Positions 55,826 through 64,000 of a DNA stretch of 64,000 nucleotides are shown one piece after another. The notes under the pieces were generated by a model that was not told the DNA's origin, did no database searches, and saw only the letters and a list, made by a program, of their open reading frames with translations. The stretch covers positions 1 through 64,000 of the forward strand of contig NZ_JACERN010000023.1 of assembly GCF_013911085.1 (NCBI RefSeq). The letters run 5' to 3'. The DNA is from Aquitalea aquatica (GTDB taxonomy: Bacteria; Pseudomonadota; Gammaproteobacteria; Burkholderiales; Chromobacteriaceae). Each line of letters opens with the position of its first letter. Position 1 is the first letter of the stretch. The translations under genes and the position numbers were made by a program.

Positions 55826-56312
55826 TGTAACCGAGCGTCGCTGTGGTTAACCACGTAAAATCCACAGGCAGCATTTGTGGATAAACTGCTGTGAATAATT
55901 TCGTCCATATTTATCCACAATCTGCCAGCCCTCCCGCCACCCGATTAATCCCAGTGCCATCAACAGGGCAAGCTACTGAGCAGATAACGGTTTTTCAGGG
56001 TTATCAACAGAAAAGCGCTGCTCTCATTAGTCTCTTCATAATAAAATTGGGCTTAAGATAACTAATTAGGACACGGCAAAAATGCGTATGCACAGACCGG
56101 AGTGGTCAAGTCTCTGACAGCATGTGGATAAACCCAGTCTGCAGCACATGACTAAAGTTATCCACAAAGGATCATGTCTTCAGCAATAGACTGACCAACA
56201 CCTTTCAAGCTGCAATAATTCATTGAATAAACTGGTAAATAAGGACTTATCCACAGAAAGTGGGCCTCTTCTACTAGTTTCTTCCATATACATATGGGAA
56301 TAACAAGAAAAG
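55826..56312. other. DnaA-box cluster, oriC-like intergenic region
   Basis: Six exact TTWTNCACA sites: reverse at 55876-55884, 55890-55898 and 56123-56131; forward at 55911-55919, 56158-56166 and 56247-56255. One-mismatch copies lie at 55842-55850, 56001-56009 and 56086-56094. An AT-rich stretch with TAAAATT, TTAAGATAACTAATTA and similar runs (about 56026-56072) could be an unwinding element. GTGGTTAACCAC (55843-55854) is a perfect palindrome. The region is markedly AT-richer than its surroundings, encodes nothing, and both flanking genes point away from it. Function as origin or DnaA-binding control locus is inferred. Confidence 0.75.
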
Positions 56313-57071
56313 ATGCGAGAACCGCTCAGCGTTGTGCTCATCACCAAAAACGCCGCTCTCCAGCTGGAAAAAACACTGGCCAGCGTGCAGTGGGCTGATG
56401 AAATCGTGGTGGTGGATTCGGGAAGTACGGATGAAACCGTAGCGATAGCTTCTGCCTATAAGGCGAAAGTTATCCACCAGGACTGGCTGGGATTCGGTCC
56501 GCAGAAGCAATTTGCGGTCGCTGCTGCCAGTCATGACTGGGTATTGTGTCTGGATGCAGACGAATGGCCATCGCCAGAATTGGTATTGCAAATCAAAGAG
56601 ATACTGAACAATCCACAGGCAGATGCCTACCGCTTTGCCCGCAGCAACCGTTTCATGGGCCGTTTTCTCAAGCATGGCGAAGGCTATCCGGACTGGAGCT
56701 TGCGGCTGTTTGATCGGCGCCGTGCTCGCTGGTCGGACGACCTGGTACACGAGACGGTGCAGACAGATTGCTCGGTGGAAAAACTGTCCGGCGACCTGAT
56801 GCACGAGTCGGGTGAGGACATCGCGCTGTATCTGACCAAGCAGAACCGCTACACCAGCCTGCAGGCGGAATTACTGTATAAACGCGGGAAAAAGGCGGGA
56901 TGGGCCAAGCTGGTGTTCAGCCCGCTGCTGCGCTTTGCCAAGTTTTACCTGGTACGCCGTGGTTTTCAGGATGGTTTGCCTGGTCTTGTCCACATCAGCA
57001 TTGGTTGCTTCAACAGCTATATCAAATACGCCAAGCTCAATGAGCTGCATCGTTTGGGAAACAGGAAATGA
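56313..57071 (+). CDS. WaaE/KdtX-type LPS core glycosyltransferase (GT2)
   Basis: 252 aa. GT-A fold: LSVVLITKNAALQLEKTLASVQWADEIVVVDSGSTDET and the metal motif in CLDADEWPS. SNRFMGRFLKHGEGYPDWSLRLFDR and DLVHETV are typical of WaaE/KdtX, which adds glucose to heptose I of the LPS inner core. Location next to waaC and waaA, on the other side of the intergenic cluster, supports this. The stop overlaps the next gene (ATGA). Confidence 0.88.
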   Translation: MREPLSVVLITKNAALQLEKTLASVQWADEIVVVDSGSTDETVAIASAYKAKVIHQDWLGFGPQKQFAVAAASHDWVLCLDADEWPSPELVLQIKEILNNPQADAYRFARSNRFMGRFLKHGEGYPDWSLRLFDRRRARWSDDLVHETVQTDCSVEKLSGDLMHESGEDIALYLTKQNRYTSLQAELLYKRGKKAGWAKLVFSPLLRFAKFYLVRRGFQDGLPGLVHISIGCFNSYIKYAKLNELHRLGNRK

Positions 57072-58045
57072 AGATTTTGCTCACCGGCGTGGCCGGTTTC
57101 ATTGGCCGGGCCGTGGCCGAACGCCTGTTGCAACAGACGGGAATCGAGGTGGTGGGGGTGGATAATCTGAATGATTACTACCCGGTGAGCCTGAAACAGG
57201 CCCGCCTTGCCACGCTGGAGGGCCGTGACGGCTTTCGCTTCGTGCAACTGGACCTGGCTGACTGGACGGCGCTGAACGCGCTGTGTGGGGCGGAAAGCTT
57301 CGATTACGTGATTCATCTGGCAGCACAGGCCGGCGTGCGCTATTCCATCGACAATCCGCATGTCTACGCCCAGAGCAATCTCTTGGGCATGACCAATGTG
57401 CTGGAAGCCTGCCGTCGTCACTCGGTCAAGCACCTGGTGTATGCCAGCTCCAGTAGCGTGTATGGCCAGAATGCCAAGGTGCCGTTTGCCGAAGACGACC
57501 GGGTGGATGCGCCGGTGAGCTTTTATGCCGCCACCAAGAAGGCCAACGAGGTGATGGCGCACAGCTATGCCCACCTGTATGACCTGCCTTGTACCGGCCT
57601 GCGCTTTTTCACCGTGTATGGCCCGTGGGGCCGGCCGGACATGGCGCCATGGCTGTTTACCGAGGCCATCCTGCAAGGCCGGCCGATCAAGGTGTTCAAC
57701 CACGGCCAGATGCAACGCGATTTCACCTACATCGACGATATTGTCGAAGGCGTGGTGCGGGTGATGCAGCATGTGCCAGTGGCAGGCAAGGGTCAGCCGC
57801 CGTATGCCCTGTTCAATATCGGCAATCACAACCCGGTGGCGCTTATGGATTTCATCCACAGCATCGAAGCGGCCTGCGGTCGTGAAGCGGTGAAGGAGTA
57901 CTACCCGATGCAGGATGGCGATGTGCCGGTGACCTATGCCGATACCAGCCGGCTGCGTGCTGCCGTGGGTTTTTCCCCGGACACACCGCTCCAGACCGGC
58001 ATGCAGGCCTTTGTCGACTGGTATCGCGCTTATCACCAGTGCTGA
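57068..58045 (+). CDS. NAD-dependent sugar-nucleotide epimerase (UDP-glucuronate 4-epimerase-like)
   Basis: 325 aa short-chain extended dehydrogenase. Rossmann TGVAGFIGRAVAERLL, then DNLNDYYPVSLKQARL, HLAAQAGVRYSIDNPHVYAQSN, SSSSVYG, catalytic Tyr/Lys YAATKKANE, and RFFTVYGPWGRPDMA. DNLNDYY and GVRYSI.NP are typical of UDP-GlcA 4-epimerases making UDP-galacturonate. It is translated with the upstream glycosyltransferase, so it likely supplies a core or surface sugar. Confidence 0.88.
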   Translation: MKILLTGVAGFIGRAVAERLLQQTGIEVVGVDNLNDYYPVSLKQARLATLEGRDGFRFVQLDLADWTALNALCGAESFDYVIHLAAQAGVRYSIDNPHVYAQSNLLGMTNVLEACRRHSVKHLVYASSSSVYGQNAKVPFAEDDRVDAPVSFYAATKKANEVMAHSYAHLYDLPCTGLRFFTVYGPWGRPDMAPWLFTEAILQGRPIKVFNHGQMQRDFTYIDDIVEGVVRVMQHVPVAGKGQPPYALFNIGNHNPVALMDFIHSIEAACGREAVKEYYPMQDGDVPVTYADTSRLRAAVGFSPDTPLQTGMQAFVDWYRAYHQC

Positions 58046-58208
58046 AGGCCATGATCTGGCCACTTGCTGCGGCGTAGAGGCGCTGTGACGCGCTGCTGGC
58101 GCTTTTTTGCCATACCGGCTGGTCGGGATGGCTGGCGCAGCGTGGCGGGTGGTTTACGGGCCGCTTCTGGCCAGGTCGGTTTTTCAATCGCGAATGACAG
58201 GGACTGCC

Positions 58209-58706
58209 ATGCAGATACGCCCCGTACTTGGCGCGGATGTGGCCGCGCTCCAGCAACTGATACTGAACGATGGGCCGAACGACTGGAATTATTTGCCGGC
58301 TGATGGCGTGGTGGCGACGCTGCAGCAATTGGTGGCAGGCCAGGTGCAGGGCTTGCTGGCAGAACAGCAAGGCAGGGTGATCGGCGTCATGCTGTTTGCC
58401 TGTGACGACCCTTATCCGCAGTACCGTCCGGCCGATATCGCGCCAGCGCAGGCGGCTTTTCTGATCGAGGCGGTGATCAGCCGCGACTGTGCCGGGCAGG
58501 GCCTGGGCAGCCGGCTATTGCTGGCGGTATGTGCCGCCTTGGCTGAACAGGGCTGTGGCTGGCTGTGTGCTGACCGCCATCAGGAAAATGCCGGCTCGGC
58601 CGGGATGATGCGCAAGTCGGGCTTGGTCGAGCTGGGCAGTTATCCGGATGCCGAACGGCGCTGGAGTGGTTCGCGCCGTACCACGGTGTGCGGCCGCCGT
58701 TTGTAG
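58209..58706 (+). CDS. GNAT-family N-acetyltransferase
   Basis: 165 aa from the ATG at 58209 with aggga 5 bases upstream. MQIRPVLGADVAALQQLI opens a GNAT fold; IEAVISRDCAGQGLGSRLLLAV is the acetyl-CoA loop and ENAGSAGMMRKSGLVELG the end of the domain. The tail is Arg-rich. Substrate unknown. Converges with the next gene, 25 bases between stops. Confidence 0.78.
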   Translation: MQIRPVLGADVAALQQLILNDGPNDWNYLPADGVVATLQQLVAGQVQGLLAEQQGRVIGVMLFACDDPYPQYRPADIAPAQAAFLIEAVISRDCAGQGLGSRLLLAVCAALAEQGCGWLCADRHQENAGSAGMMRKSGLVELGSYPDAERRWSGSRRTTVCGRRL

Positions 58707-58731
58707 CCGCCGCGAGCTGGCTCAGCCCAGT

Positions 58732-59406
58732 TCAGTACAGCTTGGCATTGAGACTGAACACCGCCTGCCAGCCGGCGGTGTGCTGCGCTTGCTGATCGGC
58801 CATCCAGCGCGAACCAGCGCCGACATCCAGCGACCAGCGCGGGTTGAAGGGATGATTCAGCATCAGCAGCAGATTGCTTTGCTCGAGGTGGCGGCCATTG
58901 CCATCTGCCTGATGCCCCAGGCTGCTGGCGCGTTGGGTATCGGCCAGGCTGCCCCAGCCTAGCAGGCTGATGCGCTGGTTCTGCCAGTGGCCCAGGGTGA
59001 TGTCCAGATTGAGCAACAACAAACTGCCCGGGCTGGCATGACCCAGCCGGTCGGCATAGCCGATGGAGACCGACCCATCCTGCGGCAGATCCAGCCCGTA
59101 GCGCGCCACCCCCATCCAGTGGCTGGAGTTGGCCCCCAGCTCCCACTGGCTTTCATTGGCCGCGGCCAGTGATACCCAGCCGCCAGGAGCGGGCAGGCCA
59201 ACACCGGCTTCGCCTTCCTGCACAAACAGGCTGCCATAGGGCGTATCGTGGCGCAGATCGATATTCGGCTGCAGGCGGGAGCCGCTGCCGGCACTGGTCT
59301 GGTAGACATTGCCGGCCAGGCTGAGCGTCATGCTGCGTACCGCTTCCTCGGCCAGGCAAGGCTGAGCGAGCAGCAGGATGGGCAACAGGGGAAGAATACG
59401 GGCCAT
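58732..59406 (-). CDS. Putative outer membrane beta-barrel protein
   Basis: 224 aa from the ATG at 59406. Signal peptide (ILPLLPILLLAQPCLA), then about eight to ten amphipathic strands alternating polar and hydrophobic residues (e.g. SVSIGYADRLGH, SLLLLNLDITLGHW, WQAVFSLNAKLY). The C-terminal Tyr fits a Bam-dependent barrel. I do not recognise the family; MipA/OmpV was considered but its motifs are not seen. Confidence 0.65.
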   Translation of the reverse strand: MARILPLLPILLLAQPCLAEEAVRSMTLSLAGNVYQTSAGSGSRLQPNIDLRHDTPYGSLFVQEGEAGVGLPAPGGWVSLAAANESQWELGANSSHWMGVARYGLDLPQDGSVSIGYADRLGHASPGSLLLLNLDITLGHWQNQRISLLGWGSLADTQRASSLGHQADGNGRHLEQSNLLLMLNHPFNPRWSLDVGAGSRWMADQQAQHTAGWQAVFSLNAKLY

Positions 59407-59962
59407 GGCGACTCCAGGGGCAGGGTGATGAGACTTGATTCCGGCTGCATGGAAACCATTTTCCGCGGCCAGCTGTCGTTGTCGGCAGAGAATACGCCGA
59501 GGCTGCCTTCCTGCAAACCGCATGGCGCTTGTTTGCAGGCGCGCGCGCCAGGGTGAGACAAGGCCAAAACAAGCGAAAATAACTGGGCAAGCGGAGTTTG
59601 CCTGGCATCAATGTGCATTCGGCAGGCCTTGTTTACGCCCGGGCACCGCCGGCCATGACCAGTCTCTACCGTCATCCATTCCCGCAGCCTGCACCCGCCA
59701 TTCCCCCCGCGATGGACACTTGCCATACCGACGCACATATTTTTTTCCACCCAGCCACGCCGGATGGACCGGCTGGCATAGCGGTGCGCTCAAGCTGATG
59801 AATTCATGTCGTAATTTGTAGTTGCCTGCTGGCCGGAGGCGGTACATTTTTATGCATTATTAATTATTTGTGTTTTTTAATACAAAATTCAATATTAAGC
59901 GGAACTACCACGACTTTTTTGCTATCAGTCATTGCATCAAGACTTTGCCGGAGGGCTGCGCC
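59407..59962. other. Divergent gap with AT-rich stretch
   Basis: 556 bases between the outer membrane gene and the antiporter gene. No ORF is supported. The part nearest the antiporter, about 59845-59900, is strikingly AT-rich (runs such as attattaattatttg) and probably contains its promoter; a TTGTGT-N17-AATATT pair at 59868-59896 is possible but weak. The AT-richness may also attract H-NS-type proteins. Confidence 0.45.
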
Positions 59963-61177
59963 ATGCTTCATCATTCGCCCCTGATTGCCACCATTGTCGG
60001 CAGTCTGGTGTTTGCTTTCATGCTGGGAACGCTGGCTTTCCGCCTGCGCCTGCCGCCGTTGATCGGCTATCTGTGTGCCGGCATCGTGGCCGGTCCCTTC
60101 ACCCCCGGCTTTACTGCGGACGGCCAGATTGCACCGCAACTGGCCGAGATGGGCGTCATCCTGCTGATGTTCGGCGTCGGCCTGCATTTTTCGGTGCGCG
60201 ATCTGCTGTCGGTCAAGGCCATTGCCTTGCCGGGAGCCATCGGCCAGATCCTGCTGGCCACCGTGCTGGGGCTGGGCATGTCGCAGCTGTTGGGCTGGCC
60301 GCTGGGCGAGGGCGTGGTATTCGGCCTGGCCTTGTCCACCGCCAGTACCGTGGTCTTGCTCAAGGCCTTGCAGGAAAAGAATCTGGAACAGACGGATGAC
60401 GGCAAGATCGCCATCGGCTGGCTGGTGGTGGAAGACCTGGTGATGGTGCTGACGCTGGTATTGCTGCCGATCTTTGCCGGGGTGTTGGGCGGCAAGGGTG
60501 CGGCCACCGCCATCAGCGGTAGCGCGGTACTGTGGACCATCGTGCTGACGCTGGGCAAGGTGGCGGCTTTTGTGGCGCTGATGCTGGTGTTTGGCCGCCG
60601 TTTCATTCCGTGGATGCTGGAGCGCATTGTGTATACCGGCAGCCGCGAGCTGTTCCGGCTGGCAGTGCTGTCCACGGCGCTGGGCGTGGCTTACGGCGCG
60701 TCCTTGCTGTTTGACGTGTCGTTTGCGCTGGGGGCTTTCTTTGCCGGCATGGTGCTGGCCGAATCGCCGCTCAGCCACCGTGCGGCAGAAGAATCACTGC
60801 CGCTGCGCGATGCCTTTTCCGTACTGTTTTTCGTGTCGGTCGGCATGTTGCTCAATCCAAGTGTGCTGTTGCACAACTTCTGGGAAGTGCTGGGCACGCT
60901 GCTGATCATCGTGGTGGGCAAGTCGCTGGGGGCTTATGGCATTGTGCGCCTGTTTGGCCGCAGCCCGGCCACTGCGCTGACCATTGCCGCCAGTCTGGCG
61001 CAGATCGGCGAATTTTCCTTCATTCTGGCCGGCTTGGGCATTGCCTTGGGTTTGATGAGCGAGCACAGCCATTCGCTGATTCTGGCCGGTGCCATTCTGT
61101 CCATCCTGCTTAATCCGCTGCTGTTTGTCTGGACCGAGCGCTATCGCCAGCGCCAGCAGCAGGTGCTGGACAGCTGA
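59963..61177 (+). CDS. KefB/YbaL-type CPA2 antiporter lacking the TrkA-N domain
   Basis: 404 aa from the ATG at 59963 (ccggaggg upstream). Twelve or so helices of the Na+/H+ exchanger fold: LAFRLRLPPLIGYLCAGIVAGP, LLMFGVGLHFSVRDLL, LSTASTVVLLKALQE, ALGAFFAGMVLAESPLSHRAAE and AASLAQIGEFSFILAGLG are typical of YbaL/KefB. E. coli YbaL (about 560 aa) carries a C-terminal nucleotide-binding (RCK) domain; this protein ends after the membrane part, so gating must differ or be supplied by another protein. Confidence 0.88.
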   Translation: MLHHSPLIATIVGSLVFAFMLGTLAFRLRLPPLIGYLCAGIVAGPFTPGFTADGQIAPQLAEMGVILLMFGVGLHFSVRDLLSVKAIALPGAIGQILLATVLGLGMSQLLGWPLGEGVVFGLALSTASTVVLLKALQEKNLEQTDDGKIAIGWLVVEDLVMVLTLVLLPIFAGVLGGKGAATAISGSAVLWTIVLTLGKVAAFVALMLVFGRRFIPWMLERIVYTGSRELFRLAVLSTALGVAYGASLLFDVSFALGAFFAGMVLAESPLSHRAAEESLPLRDAFSVLFFVSVGMLLNPSVLLHNFWEVLGTLLIIVVGKSLGAYGIVRLFGRSPATALTIAASLAQIGEFSFILAGLGIALGLMSEHSHSLILAGAILSILLNPLLFVWTERYRQRQQQVLDS

Positions 61178-61304
61178 CGCAAGGACTGTCTTGCCGCTGC
61201 TAAAAAATATAGCGTAGGGTGCCTGGGGCAAGGCACGCTGCCGCAGACAGTACAAGGGTAGGGCTAGGCGGCGCAACGCCGTAGTTGGAATGTGTTAGCC
61301 GCTC

Positions 61305-62624
61305 TCAGTTGTCGTTATGCTCGAGCCGGCTGGATGGCAGGCGGCAGAGCATGATCTTGTCCACCCGCGTCTTGTCCATGTCGACCACTTCGAAGCTGAA
61401 GCCCTGCCAGTCGAAACGGTCGGTTACTGCCGGTACCCGGCCCAGCTGATACATCATCACGCCGCCCAGGGTGTGGATGTTGCCGGTGTTTTCACCTGGT
61501 AATGCGGAATCGATGTCGAAATACTGGCGGAAGGCATCCAGCGTCACCATGCCATCCAGCAGATAGCTGCCATCCTCGCGCCGTACGATGTCGTCTTCTT
61601 CGCCGATAGCGTGAACGGACGGCAGATCGCCCATCACCGTTTCCAGCACGTCGTTCATGGTCACCAGCCCTTCCAGCTCACCGTACTCGTCCACCACCAG
61701 CGCCAGATGGGTGCGTGCCAGCCTGAACTGTTCCATCAGCTGCATCAGGCTCACCGTGGCCGGGATGTAGAGCGGGATCTCCAGGTCAGCGATGAAATCC
61801 ACGTTCTGGCCGGACAGTACCCGGTCCAGCATGCGCTTGGTGTCCAGAATACCCAGCACATGTTCCATGCCACCCTTGCACACCGGAAAACGGCTATAGC
61901 CGTGTGCGATCAGCAACTGGCGGTTGTCGTGCTGCTGGTCCTCGATATCGATGGAAACGATGTCCTTGCGCGGGGTCATTACCGCGGCCACCTTGCGGTC
62001 GTCCAGGCGGAAGATGTTTTCCACCAGTTCCTGTTCGGCACGGTCGAACACGCCTTCATCCGCCCCCTGTTCCATCAGCACGCGGATTTCTTCTTCGGTA
62101 ATTGATGGCTCGCTGCTCTTGCGTGCGCCAATCAGCCGCAACAGGGTATCGGTCAGCCGCGACAGCAGGCGTACCAGCGGAGCGGCGGCACGTGACAGCA
62201 GCAGCATCGGTGGTGCCAGGGTACTGGCGATGCCTTCCGGATTGAGCATGGCCAGCCGTTTGGGTACCAGCTCGCCAAAGATCAGCGACAACATGGTGAT
62301 GGCAGCCACCATCAGTGCCACCGACAGGGGTTTGTTATAGGCATGCAGTTGCGGCAGGCTCAGTTCCAGCCAGTCGCGCAGGTGATCGGATAAGGCGGCT
62401 TCGCCATACACCCCGGAAAAAATGCTGATGCTGGTGATGCCGATCTGTACGGTGGACAGGAAACGGGTGGGCTCCTCTGCCAGCCGCAGCGCCGAACGCG
62501 CACCGCGACGACCTTCTTCAGCCCATTGTTGCAGCCGTATCTTGCGTGAGGACACGATGGCGATTTCCGACATGGCAAATACGCCATTCAGAATGATCAG
62601 AATCAGCAGAAAGAAAATATCCAC
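61305..62624 (-). CDS. CorC/HlyC-family DUF21-CBS membrane protein (PaeA/YtfL-like)
   Basis: 439 aa from a GTG at 62624, needed to include the first helix (IFFLLILIILNGVFAMSEIAIVSSRKIRLQ). DUF21 membrane domain with four helices to about residue 150, a CBS pair (MTPRKDIVSIDIED..., YIPATVSLMQLMEQF) and a C-terminal CorC_HlyC domain (FSFEVVDMDKTRVDKIM). The nearest relative is PaeA of E. coli, reported to affect polyamine export. Single gene; no ribosome site is obvious before the GTG. Confidence 0.88.
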   Translation of the reverse strand: MDIFFLLILIILNGVFAMSEIAIVSSRKIRLQQWAEEGRRGARSALRLAEEPTRFLSTVQIGITSISIFSGVYGEAALSDHLRDWLELSLPQLHAYNKPLSVALMVAAITMLSLIFGELVPKRLAMLNPEGIASTLAPPMLLLSRAAAPLVRLLSRLTDTLLRLIGARKSSEPSITEEEIRVLMEQGADEGVFDRAEQELVENIFRLDDRKVAAVMTPRKDIVSIDIEDQQHDNRQLLIAHGYSRFPVCKGGMEHVLGILDTKRMLDRVLSGQNVDFIADLEIPLYIPATVSLMQLMEQFRLARTHLALVVDEYGELEGLVTMNDVLETVMGDLPSVHAIGEEDDIVRREDGSYLLDGMVTLDAFRQYFDIDSALPGENTGNIHTLGGVMMYQLGRVPAVTDRFDWQGFSFEVVDMDKTRVDKIMLCRLPSSRLEHNDN

Positions 62625-62736
62625 GATGCGGGAGAGGCGGGAAGATAACCCCTGCTAGCTTAGGGCAATGCGGCGCGGCTGCAAAGCAGGGTTTTGCTGA
62701 GCAAGGCTGCCGCAGCAACCCCACTTTGCCGGCGGC

Positions 62737-63465
62737 TCAGAACAGGCTGTTCTGGCTGGCGGCGGGCATCCAGTGAATCGTGCCGCGGCCATGGGCGGCC
62801 AGCCAGGCATTCACCTGCGAGAAATGACGACAGCCGTGAAAGCCGCGGCTGGCTGACAGGGGAGAGGGATGGGCGGCGGTCAGCACCAGATGACGGCTGC
62901 TATCGATGCGCTCGGCCTTGGTCTGGGCCCAGTTGCCCCACAGCAGGAAGACGCAGCCGGGATTTTTCTGATTGACGGCGTCGATCAGCGCGTCGGTCAC
63001 CGCTTGCCAGCCCAGCTTGCCATGGCTGCCGGCCTTGTCCATTTCCACCGTCAGCACACTATTCAGCAGCAGCACACCCTGTTCGGCCCAGTGCGTCAGA
63101 TCGCCGCTGGCCGGCATGCCACCGCCCAGGTCTGCCACCAGTTCCTTGTAGATATTGCGCAGGCTGGGCGGGATACGCACACCCGGCGGCACGGAAAACG
63201 ACAGGCCCATGGCTTCGCCCTGACCGTGATACGGGTCCTGGCCCAGGATCACGACCTTGATGTCGGCCGGCGCCATGGTGCGCAGGGCATTGAAGATGTC
63301 GGCGCGTGGCGGAAACAGGGTTTTGCCCTGGGCAGCTTGCTGGCTGAGCTGCTGATCAATCTGTACCAGACGAGCAAACACGGCGGGTGATTTCAGCACA
63401 TCCTCCCAGGCGGGATGGACCGGAGCCAGGGCGGGAGCAAGATATTGCAGTTGTTTCAGACTCAA
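62737..63465 (-). CDS. ung: Uracil-DNA glycosylase
   Basis: 242 aa from a TTG at 63465. The in-frame extension to 63603 would run through the rhodanese terminator and is not conserved, so the start is placed here; a nearby alternative is possible. Family 1 enzyme: catalytic GQDPYHGQGEAMGLSFSV, LLLNSVLTVE, LLWGNWAQ and the DNA-intercalating HPSPLSASRGFHGCRHFS. It removes uracil from DNA in base excision repair. Confidence 0.95.
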   Translation of the reverse strand: MSLKQLQYLAPALAPVHPAWEDVLKSPAVFARLVQIDQQLSQQAAQGKTLFPPRADIFNALRTMAPADIKVVILGQDPYHGQGEAMGLSFSVPPGVRIPPSLRNIYKELVADLGGGMPASGDLTHWAEQGVLLLNSVLTVEMDKAGSHGKLGWQAVTDALIDAVNQKNPGCVFLLWGNWAQTKAERIDSSRHLVLTAAHPSPLSASRGFHGCRHFSQVNAWLAAHGRGTIHWMPAASQNSLF

Positions 63466-63533
63466 GACAGATACCGTTTCGGATTGGTTTTGCTGCGTTT
63501 TTGGACGCAGGCAGCAGGGACAAGTTGCAAAAC

Positions 63534-63558
63534 AAAAGCCATTCCGCGAGGGAATGGC
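63534..63558 (-). terminator. Terminator after the rhodanese gene
   Basis: Eight-base arms gccattcc / ggaatggc with a 5-base loop (63538-63558), then a T-rich tract on the minus strand. It separates the rhodanese gene from ung. Confidence 0.88.
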
Positions 63559-63599
63559 CTTGTCAGGGTACGGCTTGCCGGCAGCGAGGGCTGCTGGTC

Positions 63600-63926
63600 T
63601 CAATAATGGGCCATGGCCAGATCTACATCACAGGCCCAGGCTTCTACTCCACCACGCAGGCTCAGCACCTGCTCGAAACCGGCATTGGCCAGATACAGGC
63701 CAACCTGATAGCTGCGTACCCCATGATGACAGACGGTGACGATGGTCTGGTCGTCCGGCAGCTCGCTCATGCGCAGCGGTATCAGGTTCATCGGAATGTG
63801 CAGTGAGCCCGGAATGCTGGCTAGCTGCACTTCCCAGTCTTCCCTTACATCCAGCAGCACGGGCTGTTCTGCGCCGGCATCGGCCAGCCACGCCGCCAGA
63901 TCGCTGGCAGTGATTTCCCGCAGCAT
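63600..63926 (-). CDS. Rhodanese-like sulfurtransferase
   Basis: 108 aa single rhodanese domain. LLDVREDWEVQLASIPGSLHIPMNLIP leads to the active-site loop VCHHGVRS, with the persulfide-forming Cys followed by HHGVRS rather than the KGGRS type. Single-domain forms such as GlpE transfer sulfane sulfur. The start overlaps the stop of the gene upstream (TGATG). Confidence 0.92.
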   Translation of the reverse strand: MLREITASDLAAWLADAGAEQPVLLDVREDWEVQLASIPGSLHIPMNLIPLRMSELPDDQTIVTVCHHGVRSYQVGLYLANAGFEQVLSLRGGVEAWACDVDLAMAHY

Positions 63927-64000
63927 CAGAAAACGAAGCGTTCCGGCTCGATGGCTTCTGCCTTGGCCAGACGGGAAATACAGGTTTCGAACAGATTGGT
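63926..64000 (-). CDS. pcm: C-terminal end of a probable protein-L-isoaspartate O-methyltransferase
   Basis: Only the last 24 codons are in the window, ending FETCISRLAKAEAIEPERFV-Phe. The FET...L ... FVF ending resembles betaproteobacterial Pcm-like methyltransferases, which often precede a rhodanese gene. This is a weak identification from a short tail; the frame itself is supported by the stop-start overlap with the rhodanese gene. The gene continues beyond the right edge. Confidence 0.45.
   Translation of the reverse strand, partial: TNLFETCISRLAKAEAIEPERFVF

Noticed and set aside
56470-56478. TTATCCACC, a one-mismatch DnaA box inside the glycosyltransferase gene
   Set aside because: Within coding sequence and off consensus at the last position; not counted in the cluster.
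58732-59406. MipA/OmpV family assignment for the putative outer membrane protein
   Set aside because: Size and barrel character fit, but the family motifs are not visible, so only a general call is made.

Overview
The window is a gene-dense, GC-rich stretch of a betaproteobacterial chromosome. The best fit is the order Neisseriales (Chromobacterium/Aquitalea/Vogesella-like). This is judged from gene content and familiar gene orders (yggS-proC-yggT beside pilT-pilU, parC-pilS-pilR, cyaY-lptM, rubredoxin-thiD-thiE-hemL, a BPSS1780-type membrane protein), not from any database comparison. I saw no tRNA, rRNA, IS element, prophage or CRISPR array. It reads as core chromosome with short accessory operons.

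Layout. 0.2-5.5 kb: leftward parC-pilS-pilR. 5.6-6.8 kb: an ElaA-type acetyltransferase converging on a membrane protein. 7.1-13.7 kb: rightward central carbon genes tkt, gap, pgk, a LysE-type exporter and fba. 13.9-15.3 kb: a molybdenum-cofactor operon (small membrane ORF, moaD, moaE, mobA) meeting a LysR gene tail to tail, with a divergent DMT exporter. 17.4-21.8 kb: leftward aroG, dksA, a cytochrome c, yggT, proC, yggS. 22-25.9 kb: pilT, pilU and a receiver-TPR protein, then an EAL-HDOD gene. 27.4-30.7 kb: a glutamate/aspartate ABC importer (gltIJKL). 31-37.9 kb: rsmA, a YqaA-type protein, cyaY, lptM, a HisC-like aminotransferase, a VOC-HhH-VOC-WYL cluster, a CZB protein, and a DUF2145 gene with its small partner. 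38-46.4 kb: a SNF2-type ATPase, hemL, a CYTH protein, hemJ, an M48 lipoprotein protease, rubredoxin, thiD, thiE and a GNAT gene. 46.5-53.5 kb: a TetR-controlled cecR-ybhGFSR-like exporter operon with its own outer membrane factor. 53.6-58 kb: LPS core genes waaA and waaC leftward; a WaaE/KdtX-like glycosyltransferase and a sugar-nucleotide epimerase rightward. 58-64 kb: a GNAT gene, a putative outer membrane protein, a KefB/YbaL-type antiporter without its nucleotide-binding domain, a CorC/PaeA-type protein, ung, a rhodanese and the tail of a probable pcm.

The most notable signal is non-coding. The 487-base gap between waaC and the glycosyltransferase (55826-56312) holds six exact matches to the DnaA-box consensus TTWTNCACA, at least three one-mismatch copies, and an AT-rich stretch. 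It lies at a divergence of transcription. About 12.6 kb away, between hemJ and the M48 gene, is a near-perfect parS site (43309-43324, 15 of 16 bases). Together they suggest a replication-origin-type or DnaA-titrating locus, although dnaA, dnaN, gyrB, rpmH, parA and parB are not in the window. Other regulatory signals are a perfect 7-4-7 inverted repeat next to the tetR start, palindromes upstream of tkt and gltI, and a possible small-RNA locus before 34.25 kb.
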